DNA of 64,000 nt, taken from the NCBI RefSeq assembly GCF_051650185.1, contig NZ_JBOFIN010000028.1, positions 62,001 to 126,000 on the forward strand. Reading direction: 5' to 3'. Shown piece by piece: positions 1 through 7,751 of this stretch; position 1 is the stretch's first letter, and every line of letters starts with the position of its first letter. Source of the DNA: Scandinavium sp051650185. GTDB taxonomy: Bacteria > Pseudomonadota > Gammaproteobacteria > Enterobacterales > Enterobacteriaceae. Both the position numbers and the translations under genes were made by a program. The notes beneath the pieces were generated by a model. That model had not been told where the DNA came from and did not search any database. It was given only the letters and a program-made list of their open reading frames with translations.

Positions 1-339
1 GGCACCGTGCTGGAACAGGCCTGCGAAGGTTTTGAGCAGCTGGAGGCCAGCGGTCGACACGGCAAACTTGTCCATGTTGCCTGCCTCAAGCCTTTCAACC
101 GCGAGGCTTTTGTACAGCTCGTCAGCGAGTGCCCGCTTATCGCAACGCTTGAGAATCACACCATTAACGGCGGGCTGGGAGGACAGATTGCCGAGGCCAT
201 TGCCGAAGCCGGGCTCGGCGCAAAGCTTCTCCGGCTGGGCACCAGGGACACCTTCACGGAATCCGGTAACAGTCGGCAGTTGAAGGCAAAATATGGCATC
301 AGCGGAGAAGCGTTGTTCAAAGCGGTAAGCGAGGCCTGA
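1..339 (+). CDS. Transketolase C-terminal subunit (5' partial)
   Basis: The reading frame is open from base 1, so the N-terminal part lies outside the window; about 113 codons remain. The residues match the end of split transketolases and 1-deoxyxylulose-phosphate-synthase-like C-terminal subunits: a segment on controlling the cell's response (LVHVACLKPFN), then LIATLENHTINGGLGGQIAE, which is the conserved ENH-GGLG motif of the transketolase C domain. Such subunits pair with a separate thiamine-diphosphate-binding N-terminal subunit to transfer two-carbon units between sugar phosphates in the cytosol. The stop codon is directly followed by the ATG of the PTS EIIA gene, so the two are co-transcribed. 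This gene is not part of the E. coli K-12 gene order here and points to an accessory sugar-use cluster. The GTG at base 7 is an internal codon, not a likely start. Confidence 0.85.
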   Translation, partial: GTVLEQACEGFEQLEASGRHGKLVHVACLKPFNREAFVQLVSECPLIATLENHTINGGLGGQIAEAIAEAGLGAKLLRLGTRDTFTESGNSRQLKAKYGISGEALFKAVSEA

Positions 340-771
340 ATGACATCATTTGCCTTTAGTGCCGTGCAGTTTGTGGAGACCTGTCCGAGCTGGAAACAGG
401 CTGTGCGTCTGGCCTGCCAGCCCCTGGAGAAGCAGGGTCTGATTAGTCAGGCGTATGCGCAGGCTATCATTGCATCAACAGAAGAAAATGGCCCCTGGTA
501 CATCCTCACGCCGGGATTTGCCATGCCGCACGCTCGGCCTGAAGAAGGTGTGTTAAGCCACGAAACGCATCTGTCGCTGCTGCGCATTCGCGGGAACGTG
601 ATGTTCGAAGGCCATGATGCGGTAGGCTTGCTTATCTTGCTGGCGGCAGGCAACGGGGCCGATCATCTGGCGAAAATCCAGCAGCTGACACAGTGGCTGG
701 ATGAGGAGCAACGTCTGGAGAAACTGCTGGCCGTCAACAACGAACAAGCCTTACTTCACGCAATTCATTAG
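340..771 (+). CDS. PTS sugar transporter subunit EIIA (mannitol/ascorbate type)
   Basis: A 143-residue cytoplasmic phosphocarrier of the PTS EIIA-2 family. The motif GFAMPHARPEEGV places the phosphorylated histidine at H64, the position and context seen in UlaC/PtxA and FruA-type IIA domains. It would accept phosphate from HPr and pass it to a cognate EIIB. Its length is close to that of UlaC (about 154). The start ATG abuts the stop of the transketolase subunit with no gap, indicating translational coupling. The EIIB and EIIC partners are not in the window and are expected upstream. The substrate cannot be told from this protein alone; an ascorbate-like sugar acid or pentitol is plausible because EIIA-2 genes often sit with split transketolases. 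Confidence 0.85.
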   Translation: MTSFAFSAVQFVETCPSWKQAVRLACQPLEKQGLISQAYAQAIIASTEENGPWYILTPGFAMPHARPEEGVLSHETHLSLLRIRGNVMFEGHDAVGLLILLAAGNGADHLAKIQQLTQWLDEEQRLEKLLAVNNEQALLHAIH

Positions 772-778
772 GGAGATT

Positions 779-800
779 CCGGCCTGACGACTCAGGCCGG
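779..800. terminator. Hairpin between convergent EIIA gene and ycaD
   Basis: A perfect 9-bp stem (CCGGCCTGA / TCAGGCCGG) with a 4-base loop lies in the 36-bp gap between two convergent stop codons. There is no strong T run on either side, so termination efficiency is uncertain; it probably serves both strands. Confidence 0.5.
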
Positions 801-807
801 AGATGCC

Positions 808-1956
808 TCAGGCGTGTGCCACTGGCGTCGGGTGATGCCCGGCTTTACGCAACAGCATCAGCAGATAGATGAAGGCGACGCTGGCAATCATCACGAACAG
901 CAGATTATCAGAGAAGTTTTGCATCAGCATCGAGGTGAACGTCGGGCCTAACAGGCTGCCAATGGTATAACTCAACAGCAGGGCCTGGTTCATCGCGACC
1001 AGCTGGTGATGCTCGACTTTCTCACACGCCCAGGCCATCGCTACCGGATAAAGAGTAAAACCTGCGGCACCAAGGATAAACAAAGTAGGCGCCATTGTCG
1101 CACCGCTCAGCATTGCAAGGCTACCCAGAATGACCACGAACACTTGCACCCGAAGTACCAGCAAACGGCCATAACGATCGGCCAGGCGGCCAATCGGCCA
1201 CTGCCCCACAATCCCTGCACTCACCATCACCGCCATCCAGAAGCCAATGCCGGAATCACTGTAACCCTGATGGTTCAGCCACAGCGGCATCAGGCCGTAC
1301 AATGAGCCCAGAGCAATACCGGATACAATGCAGCCATTCACGCCTAAACGAGCCTGTCGAAGCTTCAGCATCGGCCAAACTTGCGTTGGGGCCTCATGCT
1401 CGCTTTGATTGTTCATGATGCGGGTAAACAACAGTGGCAGGATCGCCGCCAGCACCATGCCAGTGACCCACGGCAGGACGCTCATTAAATCCGTTGGCAA
1501 TTTGCTGACCATCAATTGCCCCAGCACGGTGCCCACGTAATAGACCATCATGTAAGCCGCCAGCAGACGCCCACGATTGCGGGACGTGCCGCTACACATC
1601 AGCGCACTTTCCACCACCACCCAAATCATGGCGCAGCCGATACCGGCCAGGAATCGCCAGCTCATCCAGCTGACAAAACCGATGCTGAAGCCAAGCCCTA
1701 CGCACCCCAGAGCAAAGAGCAATGATGCTGCGTAATAGCTGCGATTGAAGCCAAAGCGCTTAATTAAGCGTCCACAAAGTAACGTGCCAACCAGGTTGCC
1801 CGTGAAATAGGACGAACTGACCATTCCGACTTGCCAGGTGGGCAGATGATCGTGAGCCAGCCACAGTGGCACCAGCGTATTAAGCACCGCGATAGCCAGA
1901 GTCAGCAAAAGTAAGCCACAGAGCAATAAAAGCACTGGGCGGGAATACGTGGACAT
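808..1956 (-). CDS. ycaD: MFS-type transporter YcaD
   Basis: A 382-residue major facilitator protein, the same length as E. coli YcaD, with about twelve hydrophobic segments. The MFS loop motif between helices 2 and 3 is visible as GRLIKRFGFNR near residue 62, and its counterpart GRLADRYGR follows helix 8. It is an inner-membrane transporter of unknown substrate in the UMF1/YcaD group. It stands alone, convergent with the EIIA gene and downstream of dmsABC on the same strand. In E. coli ycaC lies between dmsC and ycaD; here only about 270 bp without a gene separates them. Confidence 0.93.
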   Translation of the reverse strand: MSTYSRPVLLLLCGLLLLTLAIAVLNTLVPLWLAHDHLPTWQVGMVSSSYFTGNLVGTLLCGRLIKRFGFNRSYYAASLLFALGCVGLGFSIGFVSWMSWRFLAGIGCAMIWVVVESALMCSGTSRNRGRLLAAYMMVYYVGTVLGQLMVSKLPTDLMSVLPWVTGMVLAAILPLLFTRIMNNQSEHEAPTQVWPMLKLRQARLGVNGCIVSGIALGSLYGLMPLWLNHQGYSDSGIGFWMAVMVSAGIVGQWPIGRLADRYGRLLVLRVQVFVVILGSLAMLSGATMAPTLFILGAAGFTLYPVAMAWACEKVEHHQLVAMNQALLLSYTIGSLLGPTFTSMLMQNFSDNLLFVMIASVAFIYLLMLLRKAGHHPTPVAHA

Positions 1957-2197
1957 GAGTAAAAAAACCGTGAGGATGATCAGAATTCGAGCGCATCATG
2001 CCACCCTTTGCAGCAAAGTCAATCGGCGCGAAGCCAGTGCTGATGCGGCTTTCAGATGAACAATTGAAGTTTTTTATTCAGCGCAGCGGCAATGGAATTT
2101 ATTTTTAAATTATTCCATTGTTTTTATTAAGAAAGGAGAAAAACAGCGGCTTATTTTCAGTTGAAAAATTTCATGGAAAGAAAGCATTTTTATTGCA

Positions 2198-2216
2198 CCG
2201 GGCCGTTGCAGCCCGG
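2198..2216 (-). terminator. Hairpin downstream of dmsC
   Basis: A stem CCGGGC/GCCCGG with a 7-base loop begins 15 bp after the dmsC stop. It is GC-rich and correctly placed to end the dmsABC transcript, but lacks a clear U run on the minus strand. The rest of the gap up to ycaD is AT-rich and I see no gene in it. Confidence 0.45.
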
Positions 2217-2230
2217 CACAATAATTTGCG

Positions 2231-3094
2231 TTAACTGGCGACAGCCATACCCACCGTCATATGCAGACCGTAGAACACGCCGCGACCAATCAGCTCACCG
2301 ACCACAACAAGAATAAAGGCTACGCTCAGCAGCGGTACCGCTGGCAAACGCCCTTTCACCTGTGGCGCTATCCAGCACACCAGCGCCAGCGCGAGAATGA
2401 CCAGACGCCAGGCCATCAACGAGCCGTAGGCGGGTACTAAAGCCGAAGCCTGTTGAATCGAGCTGTGGATCGTCGCCAGCTCGCTGCCCTGCATCACCAC
2501 CACAATAGCGCTGACCAACAGCCCTGCCAGAGAGATAGCCGGGAGCAGACGCATCGCCCAACCTTCAACCCCGGCAACACGCAGCAGCAGGTAACCCAGC
2601 AGCGGCCCACCGATAAAGAGAGTCAGGAAGAAGCTCATTGGCGTCCAGACGCTGTACCAGGTTGGTACGGTATCGATGGTGTTATACACGCGTACCATCA
2701 TCCACACGAACACCACGCCCAGCACCATCGTCAGTACCAGCCAGACGTTACGCAGCGCCTGAGGAAGCTTGTTGATAACGGCAAGCAACCAGCCGATACC
2801 GCCCACCGCAAAGAACACGGAACCGCTGGCAATCTCATTACTCAGAGAAGACGCACCAATGCGGTTCAGAGAGTTAAACGCACGCAGCGGTGAGCCAAGG
2901 TGCAGGATTGAAGCGATAAAGCCAACTCCCATCAATACCCACAGACCAAACATCGTCAGTACGACCAGACGCTGCTGCTCACGAGAGAGCCCGCCTTTAA
3001 TAAGCGCCAGCGCCAGAACAATAAAACCGCCAGCCACGCACTGCCCGAGGACCGTGAAGATCATCAGCGGCCATTCATGCCATCCACTTCCCAT
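2231..3094 (-). CDS. dmsC: DMSO reductase membrane anchor subunit DmsC
   Basis: A 287-residue integral membrane protein, identical in length to E. coli DmsC, with eight hydrophobic segments. It anchors the DmsAB catalytic dimer to the periplasmic face of the inner membrane and oxidises menaquinol, passing electrons to DmsB. The N-terminus (MGSGWHEWPLMIFTVLGQ) matches the family. It is the last gene of dmsABC: its ATG lies one base after the dmsB stop, so the pair is tightly coupled. Expression should follow the anaerobic FNR site found upstream of dmsA. Confidence 0.96.
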   Translation of the reverse strand: MGSGWHEWPLMIFTVLGQCVAGGFIVLALALIKGGLSREQQRLVVLTMFGLWVLMGVGFIASILHLGSPLRAFNSLNRIGASSLSNEIASGSVFFAVGGIGWLLAVINKLPQALRNVWLVLTMVLGVVFVWMMVRVYNTIDTVPTWYSVWTPMSFFLTLFIGGPLLGYLLLRVAGVEGWAMRLLPAISLAGLLVSAIVVVMQGSELATIHSSIQQASALVPAYGSLMAWRLVILALALVCWIAPQVKGRLPAVPLLSVAFILVVVGELIGRGVFYGLHMTVGMAVAS

Positions 3095-3095
3095 C

Positions 3096-3713
3096 TTAAA
3101 CCTCCTTCGGGTTTGCCAGGTAGCCGGTGGTATCTCCCGTCGGGCGGCTGTTGGCGTTTGGTTTGATTACGATACTTGGTTTGGTGAAGTGCGCAGACGG
3201 CAACGGCGCGACCGCCGCTAACTGACCATGCTTTTTACGCAGCTCTTCAATTGGGCCGAAGTCCAGAGCACGCAGTGGGCAAGACTCAACGCAAATCGGC
3301 TTTTTGCCGTCCGCAACGCGGTCATGACAGCCGTCGCACTTGGTCATGTGACCTTTGGCTTCGTTATACTGCGGTGCACCGTACGGGCACGCCATATGAC
3401 AGTAGCGGCAGCCAATGCAGACATCTTCATTCACCACCACGAAACCATCTTCGCGCTTATGCATCGCGCCGCTCGGGCAGACCTTAGTACAGGCCGGATC
3501 TTCGCAATGGTTACAGGCGATGGAGAGATAGTAGGCAAATACGTTCTGATGCCAGGTGCCGTTGTCTTCCTGCCAGTCGCCACCGGCATATTCGTAAATA
3601 CGACGGAAGCTGACATCGGGCGTCAGGTTTTTGTAGTCTTTACAAGCCAGCTCGCAGGTTTTGCAACCGGTGCAGCGACTGGAATCAATAAAAAATCCAT
3701 ACTGAGTGGTCAT
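3096..3713 (-). CDS. dmsB: DMSO reductase iron-sulfur subunit DmsB
   Basis: A 205-residue electron-transfer subunit carrying four [4Fe-4S] clusters. Four cysteine groups are visible: CTGCKTCELAC near residue 14, CNHCEDPACTKVC near 67, CIGCRYCHMAC near 99, and CDGCHD followed by CVESC near 126-145. Electrons move from menaquinol at DmsC through these clusters to the molybdenum centre in DmsA. The length equals E. coli DmsB. It has no signal peptide of its own and is exported with Tat-borne DmsA. The gene starts 10 bp after the dmsA stop. Confidence 0.96.
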   Translation of the reverse strand: MTTQYGFFIDSSRCTGCKTCELACKDYKNLTPDVSFRRIYEYAGGDWQEDNGTWHQNVFAYYLSIACNHCEDPACTKVCPSGAMHKREDGFVVVNEDVCIGCRYCHMACPYGAPQYNEAKGHMTKCDGCHDRVADGKKPICVESCPLRALDFGPIEELRKKHGQLAAVAPLPSAHFTKPSIVIKPNANSRPTGDTTGYLANPKEV

Positions 3714-3723
3714 CGGTTACTCC

Positions 3724-6168
3724 TTACGCTTTTTCGACCTGGACGAGGTTAGTGTGCGACGGGTTGCCCTTCGCTAATGGCGATGGACGCTGTGTCGTCA
3801 GCACGTTGATACAACCGGCTTGATCGATACCTTTCGCATCCGGCGCATACCAGGCACCCTCACCTAACGCCACCACACCCGGCATCATGCGCGGAGTGAC
3901 TTTCGCTTCAATGTGTACTTCGCCACGGCCGTTGAAAATTTTCACGCGGTCGCCATTGCTGATACCACGCTGTTTTGCGTCCATTGGGTTAATCCACATT
4001 TCCTGACGGCAGGAAGCTTTGAGCACATCAACGTTGCCGTAGGTGGAGTGCGCACGCGCCTTGTAGTGGAAACCGGTCAACTGCAACGGATACTGTTTGG
4101 TCAACGGGTCGTTATAGTTTTCGAAACCAGGATCGTAGATAGGCAGTGGATCGATAACATCGCCCTGTGCCAGCTCCCAGGTAGCCGCAATTTTGGCCAA
4201 CTCAGCAGAGTAAATCTCGATTTTCCCTGATGGCGTGGTTAATGGGTTAGCCGTCGGGTTTTCACGGAATGCTTTGTAAGCCACATGATGCCCTTCCGGA
4301 TCACGCTGCTTGAACATGCCCTGCTGACGGAATTCGTCAAAGGAAGGGAGCTCCGGGATAGCCTTACGGGACTGCTCATACAGATGACGCATCCACTCTT
4401 CCTGAGTACGACCTTCTGTGAACTTCTGCTCTACGCCCATGCGTTTCGCCAGTTCGGTGGTCATCTCATAGATGGTTTTGCATTCGAAGCGCGGTTTAAT
4501 CGCTTGATCGGCAAAAATCACGTACGACATGTTTCCGCACGAGGCATCCAGCGCGAAGTCCATCTGCTCGGAAGCCGTGCAGTCAGGCAGGATGATATCG
4601 GCGTATTTCGCAGAGGAAGTCATGTGGCAATCCACCACTACAATCAGCTCGCACTTCTTTTCATCCTGCAGGATGTCGTGGGTGCGATTGATATCCGAGT
4701 GCTGGTTGATAATGCAGTTACCCGCATAGTTCCAGACCATCTTAATCGGCACATCAAGTTTGTCTTTGCCCTGCACACCATCACGCAATGCGGTCATTTC
4801 TGTGCCGCGTTCAATCGCATCTGTCCACATAAACATGGAGATGCTGGTCTGGACCGGGTTATCCAGTGTCGGCATACGTTCAAACGGCAAATCGTAGGAG
4901 CCTTCACGAGCCCCTGAGTTACCGCCGTTGATGCCAACGTTACCGGTGAGGATTGAGAGCATGGCAATCGCGCGGGAAACCAGTTCGCCGTTCGCATGAC
5001 GCTGCGGACCCCAACCCTGGCTGATAAAGGCCGGTTTGGCGGTGCCGATTTCACGAGCCAACTGAACAATACGCGTGACGGGAATGCCGGTGATCGCGGA
5101 AGCCCACTCAGGCGTTTTAGCAATACCATCATTGCCCTGGCCCAGAATGTAAGCTTTATAGTGACCGTTGGCCGGCGCACCCTCAGGCATGGTTTTCTCA
5201 TCGTAGCCAACGCAGTACTTATCGAGGAATGGCTGATCAACGAGATTTTCGTTAATCATCACCCACGCCAGCGCGGAGATCAGCGCTGCATCAGTGCCCG
5301 GGCGAATGGGGATCCACTCATCTTCACGACCAGCGCCAGTGTCGGTGTAGCGCGGATCGATGATGATCATTCTGGCATTGGATTTTTCACGTGCTTGCTC
5401 GAGGTAGTAAGTTACCCCACCGCCGCTCATACGTGTTTCGCCTGGGTTGTTACCAAACAGCACCACAAGCTTACTGTTTTCGATATCTGACGGACTGTTA
5501 CCGTCAGCCCAACCGCCGTAGGTGTAGTTCAGACCCATCGCAATCTGCGCGGTAGAGTAGTCACCATAATGGTTCAGATAGCCGCCACAGCAGTTCATCA
5601 GGCGCGCAATCAGCGTTTTTCCTGGTGGCCAGGAACGCGTCATGGTGCCACCAAGGGTGCCGGTGCCATAGTTCAGATAAATGGATTCGTTGCCGTAATC
5701 TTTAATCAGGCGCTGCATGTTGTTGGCAATGGTGTCATACGCCTCTTCCCAGCTGATGCGCTCGAATTTACCTTCCCCGCGCTTACCTACACGCTTCATC
5801 GGGTATTTCAGGCGATCCGGGTTGTAGACGCGACGACGCATAGAACGCCCACGTAAACAGGCACGAACCTGGTGCAAACCATCGAAGTTGTCGTCACCGG
5901 TGTTGTCCGTTTCGACGTATTTTATTTCACCGTCCACGACGTGCATACGCAGCGGGCAACGGCTACCGCAGTTGACCGTACAGGCACTCCAGATAACTTT
6001 CTCTGCAACACCTGCGGGGGCGATAGCCTCAGCCGCATTAGCAATTCGTGTAAATGGTAATGTGAAGGCGCTGCTGGCCATGGCCAGCCCACCTATCGCC
6101 GAGGTCTTCATCAAACCTCGGCGGCTGACTTCTGCGCTCAGCAAAGCGTCGGGGGCTTTAATTTTCAT
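3724..6168 (-). CDS. dmsA: DMSO reductase catalytic subunit DmsA
   Basis: An 814-residue bis-MGD molybdoenzyme that reduces DMSO, TMAO and other S- and N-oxides as terminal acceptors in anaerobic respiration. A Tat signal occupies the first 45 residues, with the twin-arginine motif SRRGLMK and a cleavage site after RIANA. The N-terminal iron-sulfur motif (SACTVNCGSRCPLRMHV) follows, then the long molybdopterin oxidoreductase domain, and a C-terminal molydopterin dinucleotide-binding domain (QLTGFHYKARAHST region). It heads dmsABC. An FNR-type site sits about 140 bp upstream at 6302-6315 with a -10 element at the class II spacing, so anaerobic induction is likely. Confidence 0.97.
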   Translation of the reverse strand: MKIKAPDALLSAEVSRRGLMKTSAIGGLAMASSAFTLPFTRIANAAEAIAPAGVAEKVIWSACTVNCGSRCPLRMHVVDGEIKYVETDNTGDDNFDGLHQVRACLRGRSMRRRVYNPDRLKYPMKRVGKRGEGKFERISWEEAYDTIANNMQRLIKDYGNESIYLNYGTGTLGGTMTRSWPPGKTLIARLMNCCGGYLNHYGDYSTAQIAMGLNYTYGGWADGNSPSDIENSKLVVLFGNNPGETRMSGGGVTYYLEQAREKSNARMIIIDPRYTDTGAGREDEWIPIRPGTDAALISALAWVMINENLVDQPFLDKYCVGYDEKTMPEGAPANGHYKAYILGQGNDGIAKTPEWASAITGIPVTRIVQLAREIGTAKPAFISQGWGPQRHANGELVSRAIAMLSILTGNVGINGGNSGAREGSYDLPFERMPTLDNPVQTSISMFMWTDAIERGTEMTALRDGVQGKDKLDVPIKMVWNYAGNCIINQHSDINRTHDILQDEKKCELIVVVDCHMTSSAKYADIILPDCTASEQMDFALDASCGNMSYVIFADQAIKPRFECKTIYEMTTELAKRMGVEQKFTEGRTQEEWMRHLYEQSRKAIPELPSFDEFRQQGMFKQRDPEGHHVAYKAFRENPTANPLTTPSGKIEIYSAELAKIAATWELAQGDVIDPLPIYDPGFENYNDPLTKQYPLQLTGFHYKARAHSTYGNVDVLKASCRQEMWINPMDAKQRGISNGDRVKIFNGRGEVHIEAKVTPRMMPGVVALGEGAWYAPDAKGIDQAGCINVLTTQRPSPLAKGNPSHTNLVQVEKA

Positions 6169-6301
6169 GGATACTCACTTCATTGCTCATTGAAATGAAT
6201 CATTCGCTATATAGACATGCATATAACGAAATCAGTCTTTTTTAGAGTTTTATGCTGCTTATAATTCGGAAGGAGTATCCCCGCTTTCAACCGAAGGGTT
6301 A

Positions 6302-6315
6302 TTGTTCAGTATCAA
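6302..6315 (-). promoter_or_regulatory. FNR site of dmsA (class II position)
   Basis: On the minus strand the sequence TTGATACTGAACAA matches the FNR consensus TTGAT-N4-ATCAA with one mismatch and differs by one base from the known E. coli dmsA site. A GATACT -10 hexamer at 6274-6279 would put the start site near 6267, with the FNR centre at -41.5, the standard position for FNR activation. Confidence 0.8.
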
Positions 6316-6326
6316 GACAGGCATAA

Positions 6327-6350
6327 AAAAAGCGCCCTAAGGCGCTTTTT
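6327..6350 (-). terminator. serS intrinsic terminator
   Basis: A 10-bp stem (AAAAAGCGCC / GGCGCTTTTT) with a 4-base loop lies 19 bp past the serS stop. On the minus strand the stem is followed by a run of T, and the A/T flanks make it potentially active on both strands. It separates serS from the dmsA promoter. Confidence 0.85.
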
Positions 6351-6369
6351 GGAAGAAATTTCAGAGGGA

Positions 6370-7662
6370 TTAACCGATGAACTCGAGACCGTTCATGTAG
6401 GGACGCAGCACTTCCGGCACTTCAATACGGCCGTCAGCTTGCTGATAGTTTTCCAGCACCGCGACCAGGGTACGGCCAACAGCCAGACCAGAACCGTTCA
6501 GGGTATGAACCAGGCGGGTTTTCTTGTCTGCTTTACTGCGGCAACGCGCTTGCATACGACGAGCCTGGAAATCCCAGCAGTTGGAAATAGAAGAGATTTC
6601 ACGGTAGGTGTCCTGCGCGGGTAACCAGACTTCAAGGTCATAGGTCTTACGCGCGCCAAAACCGATATCACCGCTGCACAGCAGCACTTTACGGTATGGC
6701 AGACCCAGCAACTGCAGCACTTTTTCCGCGTGGCCGGTCATTTCTTCCAGTGCATCCATAGAATCTTCCGGACGCACAATCTGCACCATCTCAACTTTAT
6801 CGAACTGGTGCATACGGATCAGCCCGCGAGTATCACGACCGTAAGAACCCGCTTCGGAACGGAAGCATGGGGTATGCGCGGTCATTTTCAGCGGCAGCGA
6901 TTCTTCATCCAGGATAACGTCACGCACGAGGTTAGTCAGCGGAACTTCAGCCGTTGGGATCAGCGCATAGTTACTGGCATCTGCTTCTTCTTCCAGCGGA
7001 CGAGTGTGGAACAGATCGCCACCAAATTTTGGCAGTTGGCCTGTGCCATACAGCGTGTCCTGGTTCACCAGGTACGGGACATAGTTTTCCATGTAGCCGT
7101 GCTGTTCAGTATGCAAATCCAGCATGAACTGGCTCAGGGCACGGTGCATGCGCGCGATTTGACCTTGCATAACCACGAAGCGAGAACCGGTCAGCTTAAC
7201 CGCAGCGGCAAAATCCAGGCCTTTCGCCATTTCACCAAGGGTAACGTGATCACGGACTTCGAAATCGAATTTACGCGGCTCACCCCAGCGGCTGACTTCC
7301 TGGTTTTCGCTGTCGTCTTTACCGTCAGGCACACAGTCATCAGGGATGTTCGGCAGGGTCAGCGCGATGTTGCGAATTTCAGCCTGCAGCTCATCGAGCT
7401 CGGCTTTCGCGGCATCAAGCTCTTCACCCAGTTTGTTCACTTCCAGGCGTAACGGCTCGATATCTTCCCCGCGCGCTTTCGCCTGGCCAATGGATTTCGA
7501 TCGCGAGTTACGTTCGGCCTGCAGATTTTCAGTGTTTACCTGCAGAACTTTACGACGCTCTTCAAGAGCGACCAGCTTATCTACATCCAGCTTAAAGCCC
7601 CGGCGTGCCAGTTTTTCAGCGACTGCGTCTGGCTCGGTACGCAGCAGATTGGGATCGAGCAT
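6370..7662 (-). CDS. serS: Seryl-tRNA synthetase
   Basis: A 430-residue class II aminoacyl-tRNA synthetase that charges tRNA-Ser (and tRNA-Sec) with serine in the cytosol; the length equals the E. coli enzyme. The N-terminal arm is a long charged helical hairpin (about residues 27-105), which holds the tRNA variable arm. Class II motif 2 is visible as PCFRSEAGSYGRDTRGLIR near residue 265, and motif 3 as GLAVGRTLVAVLENYQ near residue 390. The gene is monocistronic or reads from its own promoter after rarA, with a terminator at 6327-6350. It is essential and highly conserved. Confidence 0.98.
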   Translation of the reverse strand: MLDPNLLRTEPDAVAEKLARRGFKLDVDKLVALEERRKVLQVNTENLQAERNSRSKSIGQAKARGEDIEPLRLEVNKLGEELDAAKAELDELQAEIRNIALTLPNIPDDCVPDGKDDSENQEVSRWGEPRKFDFEVRDHVTLGEMAKGLDFAAAVKLTGSRFVVMQGQIARMHRALSQFMLDLHTEQHGYMENYVPYLVNQDTLYGTGQLPKFGGDLFHTRPLEEEADASNYALIPTAEVPLTNLVRDVILDEESLPLKMTAHTPCFRSEAGSYGRDTRGLIRMHQFDKVEMVQIVRPEDSMDALEEMTGHAEKVLQLLGLPYRKVLLCSGDIGFGARKTYDLEVWLPAQDTYREISSISNCWDFQARRMQARCRSKADKKTRLVHTLNGSGLAVGRTLVAVLENYQQADGRIEVPEVLRPYMNGLEFIG

Positions 7663-7697
7663 GCTTATCCTGTGCTTATCGAATTGAAATTAGGAAA

Positions 7698-7714
7698 GAC
7701 CGCAGCCTGCGGTC
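7698..7714 (-). terminator. Hairpin downstream of rarA
   Basis: A 7-bp stem (GACCGCA / TGCGGTC) with a 3-base loop, followed on the minus strand by TTTCCTAATTT. It lies between rarA and serS and probably ends the lolA-rarA transcript. Confidence 0.5.
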
Positions 7715-7751
7715 ATAGAGATACAGTGACAACCTTACCGCAACGCCTTGT

